Assembly: GCA_027621915.1 (NCBI GenBank)
Contig: JAQCAD010000005.1
Location: forward strand, 49,792-113,791
Origin: Pseudomonadota bacterium
GTDB taxonomy: Bacteria > Pseudomonadota > Gammaproteobacteria > Steroidobacterales > Woeseiaceae
Length of the DNA stretch: 64,000 nt
Direction: 5' to 3'
The position numbers were made by a program, and so were the translations under genes. How positions within the stretch are numbered: the stretch's first letter is position 1; each line of letters starts with the position of its first letter. Under the pieces are notes generated by a model that was not told the DNA's origin, searched no databases, and saw only the letters and a program-made list of their open reading frames with translations. This document shows, one piece after another, positions 1 to 9,290 of the stretch.

Positions 1-1190
1 CTATCCAGGCAGATACGCTGCCACTGGCGCTCAAAGGCCACGATGTCGCAGGCCAGGCACAGACAGGCACCGGCAAGACGGCGGCCTTCCTTATTGCGGC
101 CATTCAACGGGTTTTGACCTCATCGGCCAGTGAGAGTGAGGGCAGCACGCGACAGCCAAAGATCTTCATTCTCGCGCCAACGCGCGAGCTGGCGATACAG
201 ATCAGTAATGACGCGGAAGTACTCGCCAAACATACGGGCCTGAAGACTGGGCTGGCCTACGGTGGAACCGGCTACGAACAACAGCGAAAAACGATCGAGT
301 CCGGTATCGATATCCTGATTGGAACGCCCGGGCGCATCATCGATTACTTTAAACAGGGCGTGTTCAAACTGGACCAGGTGCAGGTCGCCATTCTTGATGA
401 GGCGGACCGCATGTTCGACCTGGGATTTATCAAGGATATTCGCTATCTGCTTCGAAAATTACCGAAACCGGAAGACCGCCTGAACATGCTGTTTTCAGCA
501 ACGCTGTCGCAAAAAGTGCTGGAACTTGCTTACGAACACATGAACGAGCCGGAACTTATCCAGGTGGAACCGGACAAGGTTACGGCTGACAAAGTCAGGC
601 AGGCGATTTTCTTTCCGTCCAACCCGGACAAGTTGCCGCTGCTGGTTGGCCTGATCCGGGAAATGGGAACCGGTCGAATCATGGTTTTTGTCAACATGAA
701 ACGAGACGCGGAAAAGGTCGAGGATTATCTGAAGGCCAACGGTATTGATGCCCAGGCAATTTCCGGCGATGTGCCACAAACGAAACGCCAGAACATGCTG
801 AAGCGTTTCTTAAGTGGTGACCTCGCCGTGCTGATCGGGACCGATGTCGCGTCGCGCGGCCTGCACATTCCGGATGTGCAATACGTTATCAATTACGACC
901 TGCCGCAGGATTGCGAAGACTATGTGCACCGCATCGGCCGAACGGCGCGCGCAGGTGCTGCAGGCGATGCCATTAGCTTCGGCTGCGAGACTTACGCCAT
1001 CGCATTACCGGAAATCGAAGATTTCATAGGCCACAAGATTCCGGTTGCCAGCTACAACCCTGACGATCTTCCGAAACTGATCAAGCCACCACACCGCGCG
1101 AGGAAGCCTCGCAGCGGAGGCCCCGGTGGACGAAAACCGGGTGGTGGCGGAAACCGGCCTCCAAGACGAGGTCCGCCAAGAAAACACTAG
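1..1190 (+). CDS. rhlB: ATP-dependent RNA helicase RhlB (5' end outside window)
   Basis: DEAD-box RNA helicase that unwinds structured RNA, in enterobacteria as part of the degradosome. The frame is open from position 3, so the gene starts before the window. About 395 residues are visible, against about 421 for the E. coli protein. Helicase motifs appear in order: AQTGTGKT (Walker A, nt 57-80), APTRELA, GTPGR, DEAD (about nt 396-407), SAT, and YVHRIGRTARAG in the second RecA domain. Segments such as LAYGGTGY, DLGFIKDIR and RGLHIP match RhlB better than other DEAD-box members. The tail is basic and Gly/Pro/Arg rich, typical of an RNA-binding extension. The TTG at 114 lies after Walker A and cannot be the true start. 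Confidence 0.93.
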   Translation, partial: IQADTLPLALKGHDVAGQAQTGTGKTAAFLIAAIQRVLTSSASESEGSTRQPKIFILAPTRELAIQISNDAEVLAKHTGLKTGLAYGGTGYEQQRKTIESGIDILIGTPGRIIDYFKQGVFKLDQVQVAILDEADRMFDLGFIKDIRYLLRKLPKPEDRLNMLFSATLSQKVLELAYEHMNEPELIQVEPDKVTADKVRQAIFFPSNPDKLPLLVGLIREMGTGRIMVFVNMKRDAEKVEDYLKANGIDAQAISGDVPQTKRQNMLKRFLSGDLAVLIGTDVASRGLHIPDVQYVINYDLPQDCEDYVHRIGRTARAGAAGDAISFGCETYAIALPEIEDFIGHKIPVASYNPDDLPKLIKPPHRARKPRSGGPGGRKPGGGGNRPPRRGPPRKH

Positions 1191-1223
1191 CGGGCCGAAT
1201 CTGTCAGATGGCAGCCGAACTGG

Positions 1224-1892
1224 CTAGCCAAGAAGTTCTGCTACGCCATTGATGCCGATAAAGTCGCGATTTTGACGCGCCGGGCGACGCGAGTCCGGTT
1301 GCGTAACCTGCAACAGCATTTTCACGCCGTAGTCACGAGCGCTCTGCAGTACTGACACGTTATCATCGACAAACATCGTTTTAGCGGGATCGAAGTCCTC
1401 GACCTCCTTAAGCGCATGCCAAAATGGCTGATCTTCTTTGGCGTGACCCAATGCATGAGACGTGTAAATGCCGTCGAAAAATTCGACAATACCAGTCACT
1501 TCCGTCTTGATGTCCAGCGTATGCTGGTGAGAGTTAGTGACCATCAACAGCCTGATGTTATGTCTGGAAACCGTTTCCAGAAACTTCCTGGCGCCTGGCA
1601 GGAAATCTATTCGCCGATTTTGGTCACGATGTAGCGCCGCAATATCAAGATTTAGCGCATTACTCCAGTGGTCCAGGCAATACCAATCGAGTTTACCCTC
1701 GAGGCTTTTCATAATCGCGCACAGACGCTGGCGCGCAGCATCTTCGGTCATGTCGTTCTGTCGTGCATATTCGGCCGGTATGTGCTCGAGCCACATGTAA
1801 TTGTCATAGGCAAGGTCAAGCAAGGTCCCGTCCATGTCCAGCATGAGCGTGTCACAAACTTCGAGCAATGCTTCTATATTTTCAGGCTTCAT
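1224..1892 (-). CDS. yrfG: HAD-family GMP/IMP nucleotidase, YrfG-like
   Basis: Cytosolic HAD-superfamily phosphatase; YrfG dephosphorylates purine monophosphates. The nucleophile motif DMDGT is near the N terminus, followed by the family-specific NWYCLDxWS-like stretch (DWYCLDHWSN), MVTNSH (motif II region), HAKEDQ (motif III region) and FVDDN (motif IV). The product is 222 residues, the usual size. I chose the ATG at 1892; a GTG two codons upstream (1898) is also possible. It is divergent from cysQ with a 57-base spacer. In many gammaproteobacteria yrfG, nudE and cysQ are neighbours; nudE is missing here. Confidence 0.85.
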   Translation of the reverse strand: MKPENIEALLEVCDTLMLDMDGTLLDLAYDNYMWLEHIPAEYARQNDMTEDAARQRLCAIMKSLEGKLDWYCLDHWSNALNLDIAALHRDQNRRIDFLPGARKFLETVSRHNIRLLMVTNSHQHTLDIKTEVTGIVEFFDGIYTSHALGHAKEDQPFWHALKEVEDFDPAKTMFVDDNVSVLQSARDYGVKMLLQVTQPDSRRPARQNRDFIGINGVAELLG

Positions 1893-1908
1893 TCTCACTA
1901 CAATGATT

Positions 1909-1914
1909 TATACT
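1909..1914 (+). promoter_or_regulatory. Possible -10 box for cysQ
   Basis: TATACT, a good sigma70 -10 hexamer, lies 35 bases before the cysQ ATG. Transcription would start near 1921, leaving a leader of about 29 bases that contains AGGA at a proper distance from the start. The -35 region (around 1886-1891) is weak and overlaps the start of yrfG, so this is a moderate call. Confidence 0.4.
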
Positions 1915-1949
1915 GCGCGCCCGCACAACACCATCAACAGGACGTAGAA

Positions 1950-2753
1950 ATGGGATTTGCAGATTTTATCGAGCCGGTTGTTGCGATCGCACGTCAGGCT
2001 GGCGACGCAATTCTCGAAGTGTACGCCACCGATTTCGATGTTCAAGCCAAAGACGACGAGTCGCCGCTGACGCTGGCTGATATGGCATCGAACAGGGTTA
2101 TCGTGACCGGCCTTCGCGCGTTGACCCCGGATCTGCCGATCATTTCTGAGGAATCCGGCCTGCCCGAATTCGCCGAACGCAAAAAGTGGGCCCGATACTG
2201 GCTCATCGATCCGCTGGATGGCACGAAGGAATTTGTCAAACGAAATGGCGAATTTACGGTCAATATCGCGCTAATCGACAATCATCGCCCTGTGTTTGGC
2301 GTCGTGCATGTGCCGGTTACGAACCGGACATTTACAGGATGTGAAGGCGCGGGTTCGGCCGTCAGAATCGGTGATGAAGCGCCTGAGAATATCCAGGTAT
2401 CGAATAGGAGCGCCAGCCCGGTGCGGGTTGTTGGCAGCCGCTCTCATCGGGGTGACAGTCTTGATGCGTTGCTCGAATCCATCGGCGAAGTCGAAATGCT
2501 GCCGATGGGCAGCTCGCTCAAGTTCTGCGTCGTTGCCGAGGGCAACGCAGACATTTATCCGCGTCTCGGACCCACATCAGAGTGGGATACGGCCGCTGCG
2601 CAAGCTGTCGTCGAACAGGCTGGCGGCGCGGTACTGCAGCTGGATGGCCGTCCTCTCGACTACAATACAAAGGCAGACATCCTGAATCCGCATTTCCTGG
2701 TCACCGGACCGGCGGATCGAAACTGGATCGACATGCTGGGCAGTAAATCCTGA
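1950..2753 (+). CDS. cysQ: 3'(2'),5'-bisphosphate nucleotidase CysQ
   Basis: Hydrolyses 3'-phosphoadenosine 5'-phosphate (PAP), a by-product of sulfate assimilation, in the cytosol or at the inner membrane. It belongs to the inositol monophosphatase superfamily: EESG, DPLDGTKEF (metal-binding core) and SEWDTAAAQA (second half of the active site) are all present in the right order. The product is 267 residues, normal for CysQ. The frame is open upstream to 1668, but that stretch is antisense to yrfG. The ATG at 1950 is preceded by AGGA and gives the family N terminus. Confidence 0.9.
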   Translation: MGFADFIEPVVAIARQAGDAILEVYATDFDVQAKDDESPLTLADMASNRVIVTGLRALTPDLPIISEESGLPEFAERKKWARYWLIDPLDGTKEFVKRNGEFTVNIALIDNHRPVFGVVHVPVTNRTFTGCEGAGSAVRIGDEAPENIQVSNRSASPVRVVGSRSHRGDSLDALLESIGEVEMLPMGSSLKFCVVAEGNADIYPRLGPTSEWDTAAAQAVVEQAGGAVLQLDGRPLDYNTKADILNPHFLVTGPADRNWIDMLGSKS

Positions 2754-2832
2754 CTCGACACCGAAGTACGTTAATATTGTTTGAGCAACACACCAATTCA
2801 ATTATCAGGAAATCGCGCCCGATTCGAAATCA

Positions 2833-3048
2833 ATGAGCGACAAGGTAGATACAGAATCGTTTAAGCAATTCGACCGGCTGAGGGACCTGCGCGAAGATCA
2901 TCGCGATCTCGACTACCTTATCGATGCGCTGTCTCACGATCCGCTGGTCGATCAGCTGCGCATTCGCAGACTGAAAAAGCGACGATTGATTCTGAAAGAC
3001 ATGATCACGCGCCTCGAAAGCGCACTAATCCCGGACATGGATGCCTGA
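2833..3048 (+). CDS. DUF465 (YdcH-like) small protein
   Basis: A 71-residue, highly charged, probably all-helical protein. The pattern FKQFDRLRDLREDHRDLDYLID, then RRLKKRRLILKDMI, is the DUF465/YdcH signature of two helices forming a coiled-coil hairpin. The function of the family is not established. It follows cysQ by 79 bases on the same strand. An AGGA (2808-2811) lies about 20 bases upstream of the ATG, so the ribosome site is poor. Confidence 0.8.
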   Translation: MSDKVDTESFKQFDRLRDLREDHRDLDYLIDALSHDPLVDQLRIRRLKKRRLILKDMITRLESALIPDMDA

Positions 3049-3069
3049 CCAGGGATCTATCGAGTTGCT

Positions 3070-3555
3070 TTAATCTTTTTTGACTGGCCGCGACGAACTG
3101 TGAGTATGTACTACCTTCCATTCGTTCTCGACGCGCCGAAAAAGAAATGTCTCGAAGCCGCGATTATGGATTTCGCGACTATCTTTATTCACCGTAGCCA
3201 TGACTTCTACATCAGCGATCGCCCACGCGAAGTCACCTTCCACATGGACCTCTATATCGGTCAGGGAAAGTTCGAAATCCGAAAGTGCTTCGCCTTCGGG
3301 TTCGACGTGGTGTTCGACCAGATCGGTGAGGCCTTTGTTCTGACCCCCTCCCTCAATATAACGAGCACCATCGACATCGAGGTAATGCTTCCGAAACGGC
3401 GTGCCATCACCCTGCTCCCATCCCTTTTCAATTGCATCGATAATCGCGATGATCGCCGCTGATTCGTCTTCCTGGGCCTGAATCACCTGCGATAATGACC
3501 CACCGCTAAGCAGCACGATCAATGTAGTAATCATGGTATGCATTCGAGTATTCAT
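3070..3555 (-). CDS. Exported SnoaL/NTF2-like protein (DUF4440-type)
   Basis: 161 residues with a signal peptide (MNTRMHTMITTLIVLLSG, cleavage near SQVIQAQ), so probably periplasmic. The mature part has the NTF2-like fold pattern: an N-terminal helix AAIIAIIDAIEKGWEQGD, a central FELSLTDIEVHVEGDFAWAI, and a terminal strand FLFRRVENEWKVVHTHSS. Such domains serve as ligand-binding or enzymatic scaffolds; no specific substrate is visible. The ATG at 3555 has GGAGAA six bases upstream, so the longer frame starting at 3621 is unlikely. It lies 35 bases downstream of copB and may be the last gene of the copper operon. Confidence 0.65.
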   Translation of the reverse strand: MNTRMHTMITTLIVLLSGGSLSQVIQAQEDESAAIIAIIDAIEKGWEQGDGTPFRKHYLDVDGARYIEGGGQNKGLTDLVEHHVEPEGEALSDFELSLTDIEVHVEGDFAWAIADVEVMATVNKDSREIHNRGFETFLFRRVENEWKVVHTHSSSRPVKKD

Positions 3556-3590
3556 TGGTTTCTCCATCGAAGAAGTAGATTGAACGGTCT

Positions 3591-4307
3591 TTAAAACCAT
3601 GCCCGTACGCCAAGAACCCATTGTGTGTCGGACGTGTCGCCCCCGGCCGCACGTACGAAATCTGCAGTTCCACCCAAATCTCGCTGCCAGTTGACGCCAA
3701 TGTAAGGCGCGAACTCGCGACGTATTTCAAAGCGCAAACGCAAACCTGCCTCGATATTTGATAAACCTGAGCCAATACCAATCGCGGGATCGTTCTGGCC
3801 ATAAAAATTGACTTCAATTTCGGGTGACAATATGAGTCGTTGCGTGAGGAGCAACTCGTATTCTGCCTCCAGCCGAAGTGCCGTACGACCGGATTCACTT
3901 ATGAAGAGCGCGATGTCTGTTTCGAAAAAATACGGCGCCAGTCCCTGCAAGCCAATCGCCGCCCACGTGCGGTCGGAGGATGGCTGAAAGTCATGACGGA
4001 CGCCGACCTGAAAATCCCAGTAGGTGGCGACCGCCTTGCTATACAGAAATTGCAGTTCTGCCTCTTCGGTCTCCCCTGATTCGCGTTCGCCCTCGGTCTT
4101 GATCCATAGCTTGGTCAAGTCTTTGCCAAACCAGCCACTCGCATCCCACGAAAACGAACTTTCATCAGCGGCATCGCGAAACTCGACTTGATCGGCAAGC
4201 AACATGATCAACGGAGGATCATCTTCGCCATGCGCAAATGCCCCGACCGGTACGAAAACGATTCCACCCAGCCAGAACAGGTTTGCCAGCCTCAGGATTA
4301 CGCGCAC
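3591..4307 (-). CDS. copB: Copper resistance outer-membrane protein CopB
   Basis: CopB/PcoB family beta-barrel protein, which accompanies the multicopper oxidase CopA in periplasmic copper resistance. The 238-residue product has a signal peptide ending near VGAFAHG. The rest is rich in alternating aromatic and polar strands (WDFQVGVRHDFQP, LAPYFFETDIALFIS, LRLRFEIRREFAPYIGVNW) and ends in WVLGVRAWF with the terminal aromatic residue of outer-membrane barrels. The GTG at 4307 begins 5 bases after the copA stop. The Met/His-rich N-terminal extension of Pseudomonas CopB is absent; CopA here carries Met/His repeats instead. Confidence 0.85.
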   Translation of the reverse strand: MRVILRLANLFWLGGIVFVPVGAFAHGEDDPPLIMLLADQVEFRDAADESSFSWDASGWFGKDLTKLWIKTEGERESGETEEAELQFLYSKAVATYWDFQVGVRHDFQPSSDRTWAAIGLQGLAPYFFETDIALFISESGRTALRLEAEYELLLTQRLILSPEIEVNFYGQNDPAIGIGSGLSNIEAGLRLRFEIRREFAPYIGVNWQRDLGGTADFVRAAGGDTSDTQWVLGVRAWF

Positions 4308-4312
4308 GCCAC

Positions 4313-6139
4313 TTAACTCACGACGACATGTCGAAACATGCCGGGCATGTGATACAGAAGGTGGCAATGATACGCCCATCCTCCTCTCGCATCCGCACTG
4401 ACGAGGTACGATATTTTGGATCCCGGCTGAACAATGACCGTATGCTTCCGTGGAATGTAATCCGGCTCGCCGGTTTCCAGCTCACTCCACATGCCGTGCA
4501 AATGGATCGGGTGCGTCATCATCGTGTCATTGACGAGTCTGACGCGGACGCGCTCACCGTACTTGAGCTTGACTGGATCAGCGTCGGCGAACCGGGTGCC
4601 ATTGATGGACCACATGTAACGACTCATGTTGCCGGTGAGATGCAGTTCGATCTCGCGGCCCGGGTCCCTGGCGTCCCTCGTTCGTTCCAGGTTTCGAATA
4701 TCGGCGTAGGTCAGGACGCGTCGTCCATACAGACGTTTGTGGTCGCGCAAACCAATGCCTGGATCGGACAAGCCATCCTGCGGCGTCGTTGCGCGCATAT
4801 CGACTTGCGGACCATACTCCGCAGAAACGTGCGTGATTGGTACCGTGCTGCCGTAGCCTGCCGGACCCGGAGCCGCCGAACCGCCCTTCAGCTCCATTTG
4901 CGGCATGCCACTCATATCATGCTGGCTGTGATCCATCGGGGCCGGCTTCTGCAATTGGGCCATATCGTGCTGGCTATGATCCACCGTGGCCGGCTTCTGC
5001 AATTGGGCCATGTCGTGCTGGCTATGGTCCATGCCGCCCATGCCCATATCCCTGTGTTCCAGGATCGCCGGCGGGTCCAATGGCGGTACTTCGGCCGACC
5101 AGTTGGCGTCCGGGCTCAGGATTCCCCGGGCATAGCCCGTCCTGTCGATACTTTGGGCAAATATTGTGTAGGCGCTGTCGTCGCTGGGCTCAACAATGAC
5201 ATCGTACGTCTCCGCTACAGCGATTCGAAATTCGTCGACAGACACGGGCTCGATGTTTTGCCCGTCGGCTGCAACTACTTTCATCTTCAGACCGGGGATG
5301 CGAATGTCGTAAATTGTCATTGCTGACGCGTTCACGAAACGCAGCCGAACTTTCTCACCCCGCTCAAAAAGACCGAGCCATCCGTCGTCGGGCGTTGCAC
5401 CATTCATTAAGTATGTATACGTGTAGCCGGTAACGTCAGACAAGTCGCGATCGCTCATACGCATCTGGTTCCACATGGCGCGTTCGCTTTTTGTCTCGGC
5501 AAAGCCTTTCCTCTGAATATCACGCCAGAGGTCTGCGGCGGTGCGCTCGCGAAAGTTATAGTAGTCGCTCTGCTTTTTTAACCTGGCATATATTCTTTCC
5601 GGTTCTTCGTCGCTCCAGTCGGACAGAATGACCACATAATCACGATCATATGCGACGGGATCCGGGCCGCTCGGCTCGATAACGATAGCGCCGTACAATC
5701 CGGTCTGTTCCTGAAAATCGGAATGACTGTGGTACCAATAGGTACCGCTTTGCCGCACATCGAAACGATAGGTAAACGTCTGCCCCGGTTTGATACCGTC
5801 AAAACTAATACCGGGCACGCCATCCATATCGCTATCAAGAATCAAGCCATGCCAGTGGATTGACGAATCATGCGCCAGGTAGTTACTGACTCGCAGCGTG
5901 ACGGTGTCCCCTTCTCGCCAACGTAAAATCGGCGCGGGCACTGTACCGTTGACAGCGGTTGCAAGACGGGTCCGGCCCGTGAAGTTGACTTCTTTATATC
6001 CAATATCCAGGTCGAATTGCTGGCCGCGGAGTTCCGGAACTGCGGCTCGGGCCGATCTTGCCGCGCCCGGAAAACCGAGTCCCAGCCAAGCGCCACTGGC
6101 CGCCACTCCGGTTACAAACCGGCGTCTCGAAAATGTCAC
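4313..6139 (-). CDS. copA: Multicopper oxidase, copper resistance protein CopA
   Basis: Periplasmic multicopper oxidase (PcoA/CopA family) that oxidises Cu(I) and binds copper. The N terminus carries a twin-arginine signal (SRRRFVTG). The four copper-ligand motifs are HWHG, YWYHSHS, HPIHLHG and the C-terminal HCHLLYHMPGM, which gives the Cys-His T1 site and axial Met. Between them is a Met/His-rich insert made of three DHSQHDM repeats. I chose the GTG at 6139, with AGGAGAG 11 bases upstream; a GTG at 6169 would add 10 residues. The product is 608 residues. Do not confuse it with the P-type ATPase also called CopA, which lies upstream in this operon. Confidence 0.93.
   Translation of the reverse strand: MTFSRRRFVTGVAASGAWLGLGFPGAARSARAAVPELRGQQFDLDIGYKEVNFTGRTRLATAVNGTVPAPILRWREGDTVTLRVSNYLAHDSSIHWHGLILDSDMDGVPGISFDGIKPGQTFTYRFDVRQSGTYWYHSHSDFQEQTGLYGAIVIEPSGPDPVAYDRDYVVILSDWSDEEPERIYARLKKQSDYYNFRERTAADLWRDIQRKGFAETKSERAMWNQMRMSDRDLSDVTGYTYTYLMNGATPDDGWLGLFERGEKVRLRFVNASAMTIYDIRIPGLKMKVVAADGQNIEPVSVDEFRIAVAETYDVIVEPSDDSAYTIFAQSIDRTGYARGILSPDANWSAEVPPLDPPAILEHRDMGMGGMDHSQHDMAQLQKPATVDHSQHDMAQLQKPAPMDHSQHDMSGMPQMELKGGSAAPGPAGYGSTVPITHVSAEYGPQVDMRATTPQDGLSDPGIGLRDHKRLYGRRVLTYADIRNLERTRDARDPGREIELHLTGNMSRYMWSINGTRFADADPVKLKYGERVRVRLVNDTMMTHPIHLHGMWSELETGEPDYIPRKHTVIVQPGSKISYLVSADARGGWAYHCHLLYHMPGMFRHVVVS
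4913..5029 (-). repeat. 48-bp tandem repeat encoding Met/His copper-binding motifs in copA
   Basis: Three copies of a unit encoding DHSQHDM begin at 4913, 4961 and 5009, an exact 48-bp period (16 residues). The first two spacers both encode AQLQKPA followed by a variable dipeptide. Such Met/His repeats bind extra copper in CopA and CopB proteins. The near identity of the DNA units suggests recent tandem duplication. Confidence 0.85.
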
Positions 6140-6186
6140 GGGAATCCCAACTCTCCTCTTATAGATCACGAATTACCGCCCATCTC

Positions 6187-6885
6187 TCAGTCTTCATTGT
6201 GTTGATGGGTGCTGTGATCGTCCGCCGCGGGCGCTTCCTCTTCGGCAGCCTTGGCGGCCGCACCATGATCGTGCTCAGTGCCATCGTCATGCACATGTAT
6301 GTCGCTTGTGGCCGATGCCTCACTCTCCTCGTGACTGTGTGCAGCACCCGGCGCCTCCTCAGCATGATGACCCTGTCCGGCGGCGGCCGTCAGCATCTGC
6401 TGGTAGCCATCCGCATCGAGGTCGGGTAGTTTCGTCATGAATGCAACGACCGGCCAGATCGCGTCATCACCGTGCGTCGCACCCCAGGCCGGCATGCCGG
6501 TCATCATGATGCCGTTCTTCGTGACCCAGAAAAGCTCGGCCGCCGACATCTCGGCTGCTTCGTCGGCGAGGTCCGGCGCCGGCGGGTTCAGACCCTGGCC
6601 TATCGCCTCAGGTCCGATACCTGGTGCGCCATGGCAGCCGATACACATTGAATTGAAATCGTTGATGCCGGCAAGTGCCAGCGATTCGTCAGTGAGATCC
6701 GGAACCTCCACGTCTTTCGCACGTCGCGCTATGGATTCATGACGTGTCGCCGACAGAAACCAGCTAACCACGCTACTGTGGCCGTTGTTGGCACTTACGT
6801 CATAGATGCCGGAATACGCGAATCCGGTGATTCCCAGCACAATGATCAGTGTGACGGTGACGACCGTTAATAAGACATTTTTCAT
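6187..6885 (-). CDS. Membrane-anchored cytochrome c with His-rich C-terminal tail
   Basis: 232 residues. Residues 1-25 form a signal anchor. The monohaem site is CIGCH, with a likely axial Met in MTGMPAWG, so this is a class I cytochrome c facing the periplasm. After the cytochrome fold (about residue 165) comes a low-complexity tail rich in His, Glu, Asp and Ala (GHHAEE, HSHEES, HVHDDGTEHDHG, HSTHQHNED), a likely metal-binding region. It sits 17 bases upstream of the copA stretch and 41 bases downstream of the P-type ATPase. It may pass electrons from copper oxidation by CopA or buffer periplasmic copper; both ideas are inference. Confidence 0.82.
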   Translation of the reverse strand: MKNVLLTVVTVTLIIVLGITGFAYSGIYDVSANNGHSSVVSWFLSATRHESIARRAKDVEVPDLTDESLALAGINDFNSMCIGCHGAPGIGPEAIGQGLNPPAPDLADEAAEMSAAELFWVTKNGIMMTGMPAWGATHGDDAIWPVVAFMTKLPDLDADGYQQMLTAAAGQGHHAEEAPGAAHSHEESEASATSDIHVHDDGTEHDHGAAAKAAEEEAPAADDHSTHQHNED

Positions 6886-6926
6886 GGATAGGCTTCCTTA
6901 TGAATTGACCGGCGCCATTTGGCGAT

Positions 6927-9272
6927 CTATTCGCCCTGTTCACCAACGCTGAATTTTCGAAGTCGTAACGCGTTGGTTATCACCGACACGGAACTGAACG
7001 ACATGGCCGCCGCAGCGATCATCGGACTGAGCAAAAGACCAAACGTCGGGTAAAGAAGACCGGCCGCGATCGGTATGCCGAGCGCGTTGTAGCCGAACGC
7101 AAAAACGAGGTTTTGCCGGATATTCGTCATTGTTTTTCGGCTTAGCGCGCGTGCTATTGAAATACCGCGAAGATCGCCTTTCACCAGCGTAACCGCCGCA
7201 CTTTCCATCGCCACATCGGTGCCCGTGCCCATGGCGATTCCTACCTGCGCCTGCGCCAATGCCGGCGCATCGTTAACACCGTCGCCGGCCATGGCAACAA
7301 TGCGTCCTTCCTCCTGCAATTTTCTGATGACATCAAGTTTCTGATCGGGGAGAACATCAGCAATCACCTGTTCGAGTCCAAGCCGTTTGGCAACAGAATG
7401 TGCGGTTTTTGCATTGTCACCCGTCAACATAACGATCGAAACCTTCTCATCATGCAAGCGCCGAATCGCCTCGACCGTTGATTCCTTGATCGGATCGGCT
7501 ACGCAGATTACGCCGGCAATCTTTCCGTCGACGGCCACGAACATCGCAGTGTCACCCTGCTCACGACGCTCATCCGCTTGGGTTGCCAGCGTTCCGGGAT
7601 CAACGTTCAAATCGGATAACAAAGCTGCATTACCTATAGAAACCCGTTTGCCGTCGACGACACCGCTAACACCTTTTCCAGTCGTGGATTCAAAATTGCT
7701 GACGTCCGCGAGTTCGACACCTTGCGCTTTCGCATAGCCCACTATCGCTGCCGACAAAGGATGTTCGCTTGCTCTTTCAAGACTGGCGGTCAGCCGCAGG
7801 AGCCCGGATTCTTCCCAGCCTTCGGCGCAGAGAATTGCCATGACCTCCGGCTTGCCGACCGTCAGCGTGCCCGTCTTGTCCACCACGAGCGTGTCGATCT
7901 TACGCATCAGTTCGACGGCTTCCGCGTTTCGGAATAACACGCCCATCGCGGCACCCCGCCCGGTGGCAACCATAATCGAAATAGGCGTAGCGAGGCCCAG
8001 CGCACAGGGGCAGGCGATAATCAGAACAGCAATCGCATTGATCAGTGCGTAGGCCATACTCGGCGGCGGACCCCAGATAGACCATGCAATAAACGTCACG
8101 ATCGATATGATGATCACTGCCGGCACGAAGTAGCCGGCGACTGTGTCGGCCAGCTTCTGAATCGGCGCGCGGCTTCGTTGTGCATCGGCAACCATTTGCA
8201 CGATTCGCGCAAGCAAGGTAGCGGCACCGACTTTCTCCGCCTCAATAACCAGCATGCCAGTGCCGTTGACGGTTGCGCCAACGACGAGATCGCCCGGATG
8301 TTTCTCAACCGGCAATGATTCGCCGGTTACCATCGATTCGTCCACCGAACTGTTGCCTTCGAGAACGCGGCCATCCACCGGCACTTTTTCACCGGGACGA
8401 ATACGCAACTTGTGGCCAACCTGAATGGCTGCTATCGGCACATCCTTCTCGTGGCCGCAATCTGTCAGGCGCCGCGCCATTTTGGGCGCCAGCCCGAGCA
8501 GCGCTTTGATTGCGCTACTGGTTTGACTGCGTGCCCGAAGCTCCATGACCTGACCAAGCAGCACAAGTGTCACGATGACTGCCGCGGCCTCAAAGTAGAC
8601 AGCGACATTGCCTTGATGGTCGTGAAATGCAGGGGGAAAAACGCCCGGAACCATGACCGCGACGACGCTGTAAGCGTACGCAACGGCGACGCCCAGGCCA
8701 ATCAACGTAAACATGTTCAGGTGACGATTCACAATAGATCGCCAACCGCGAATAAAAAATGGCCATGCGCCCCACAACACAACCGGAGTTGCCAGCGCAA
8801 ACTCGAACCAGGGGCGGACGCTGCTCGGAAAATACTTGCTGAGCGGACTTCCCGGCAGCATGTCGGCCATTGCCAGAACGAACACCGGTACTGTCAGCGC
8901 CAGGCTGATCCAGAATCGTCGGGACATGCCGATGAGTTCCCCGTCATCCGCATCATCTTCATTCGCCACGACAGGTTCCAGCGCCATACCGCAATTCGGG
9001 CAGTCACCGGGTTCGTCCTGGAGAATTTCAGGATGCATTGGACACGTCCATTGCGTCGCTGCTGCCGCCACGATTACGCGCTCAAGTGCCATTCCACATT
9101 TCGGGCAATCGCCTGGGCGGTCGGATTCGACTTCCGGGTCCATCGGGCAGGTGTATTTCGCGACCGGCACAGTCGCAATGACACGCTCGAGTGCCATTCC
9201 ACACTTCGGGCAATCATCAGGTCGGTCCGATTCAATTTCCGCGTGCATCGGGCAGGTCCAGTTAGTGCTCAT
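6927..9272 (-). CDS. Copper-translocating P1B-type ATPase with three N-terminal metal-binding repeats
   Basis: Inner-membrane Cu(I) exporter of 781 residues. The N terminus holds three near-identical heavy-metal-binding repeats ([22 protein letters not shown] and two more, about residues 6-100) rather than the ferredoxin-like HMA domains of E. coli CopA. P-type ATPase signatures follow: GESLPVEK (actuator region), [11 protein letters not shown] (metal site in a transmembrane helix), DKTGTLT (phosphorylated Asp), EHPLSAAI (the HP dipeptide), [10 protein letters not shown], and [15 protein letters not shown] in the last helix. This layout matches the SilP/CopF type. It lies 18 bases downstream of cusA. 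Confidence 0.93.
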   Translation of the reverse strand: MSTNWTCPMHAEIESDRPDDCPKCGMALERVIATVPVAKYTCPMDPEVESDRPGDCPKCGMALERVIVAAAATQWTCPMHPEILQDEPGDCPNCGMALEPVVANEDDADDGELIGMSRRFWISLALTVPVFVLAMADMLPGSPLSKYFPSSVRPWFEFALATPVVLWGAWPFFIRGWRSIVNRHLNMFTLIGLGVAVAYAYSVVAVMVPGVFPPAFHDHQGNVAVYFEAAAVIVTLVLLGQVMELRARSQTSSAIKALLGLAPKMARRLTDCGHEKDVPIAAIQVGHKLRIRPGEKVPVDGRVLEGNSSVDESMVTGESLPVEKHPGDLVVGATVNGTGMLVIEAEKVGAATLLARIVQMVADAQRSRAPIQKLADTVAGYFVPAVIIISIVTFIAWSIWGPPPSMAYALINAIAVLIIACPCALGLATPISIMVATGRGAAMGVLFRNAEAVELMRKIDTLVVDKTGTLTVGKPEVMAILCAEGWEESGLLRLTASLERASEHPLSAAIVGYAKAQGVELADVSNFESTTGKGVSGVVDGKRVSIGNAALLSDLNVDPGTLATQADERREQGDTAMFVAVDGKIAGVICVADPIKESTVEAIRRLHDEKVSIVMLTGDNAKTAHSVAKRLGLEQVIADVLPDQKLDVIRKLQEEGRIVAMAGDGVNDAPALAQAQVGIAMGTGTDVAMESAAVTLVKGDLRGISIARALSRKTMTNIRQNLVFAFGYNALGIPIAAGLLYPTFGLLLSPMIAAAAMSFSSVSVITNALRLRKFSVGEQGE

Positions 9273-9290
9273 TGATGGGTCCTCTGAAAA

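Noticed and set aside
4238..5326. Long open frame on the plus strand opposite copA
   Set aside because: It is antisense to a fully supported multicopper oxidase, its translation is low-complexity, and it contains the mirror of the DHSQHDM repeats; it has no recognisable domain or ribosome site.
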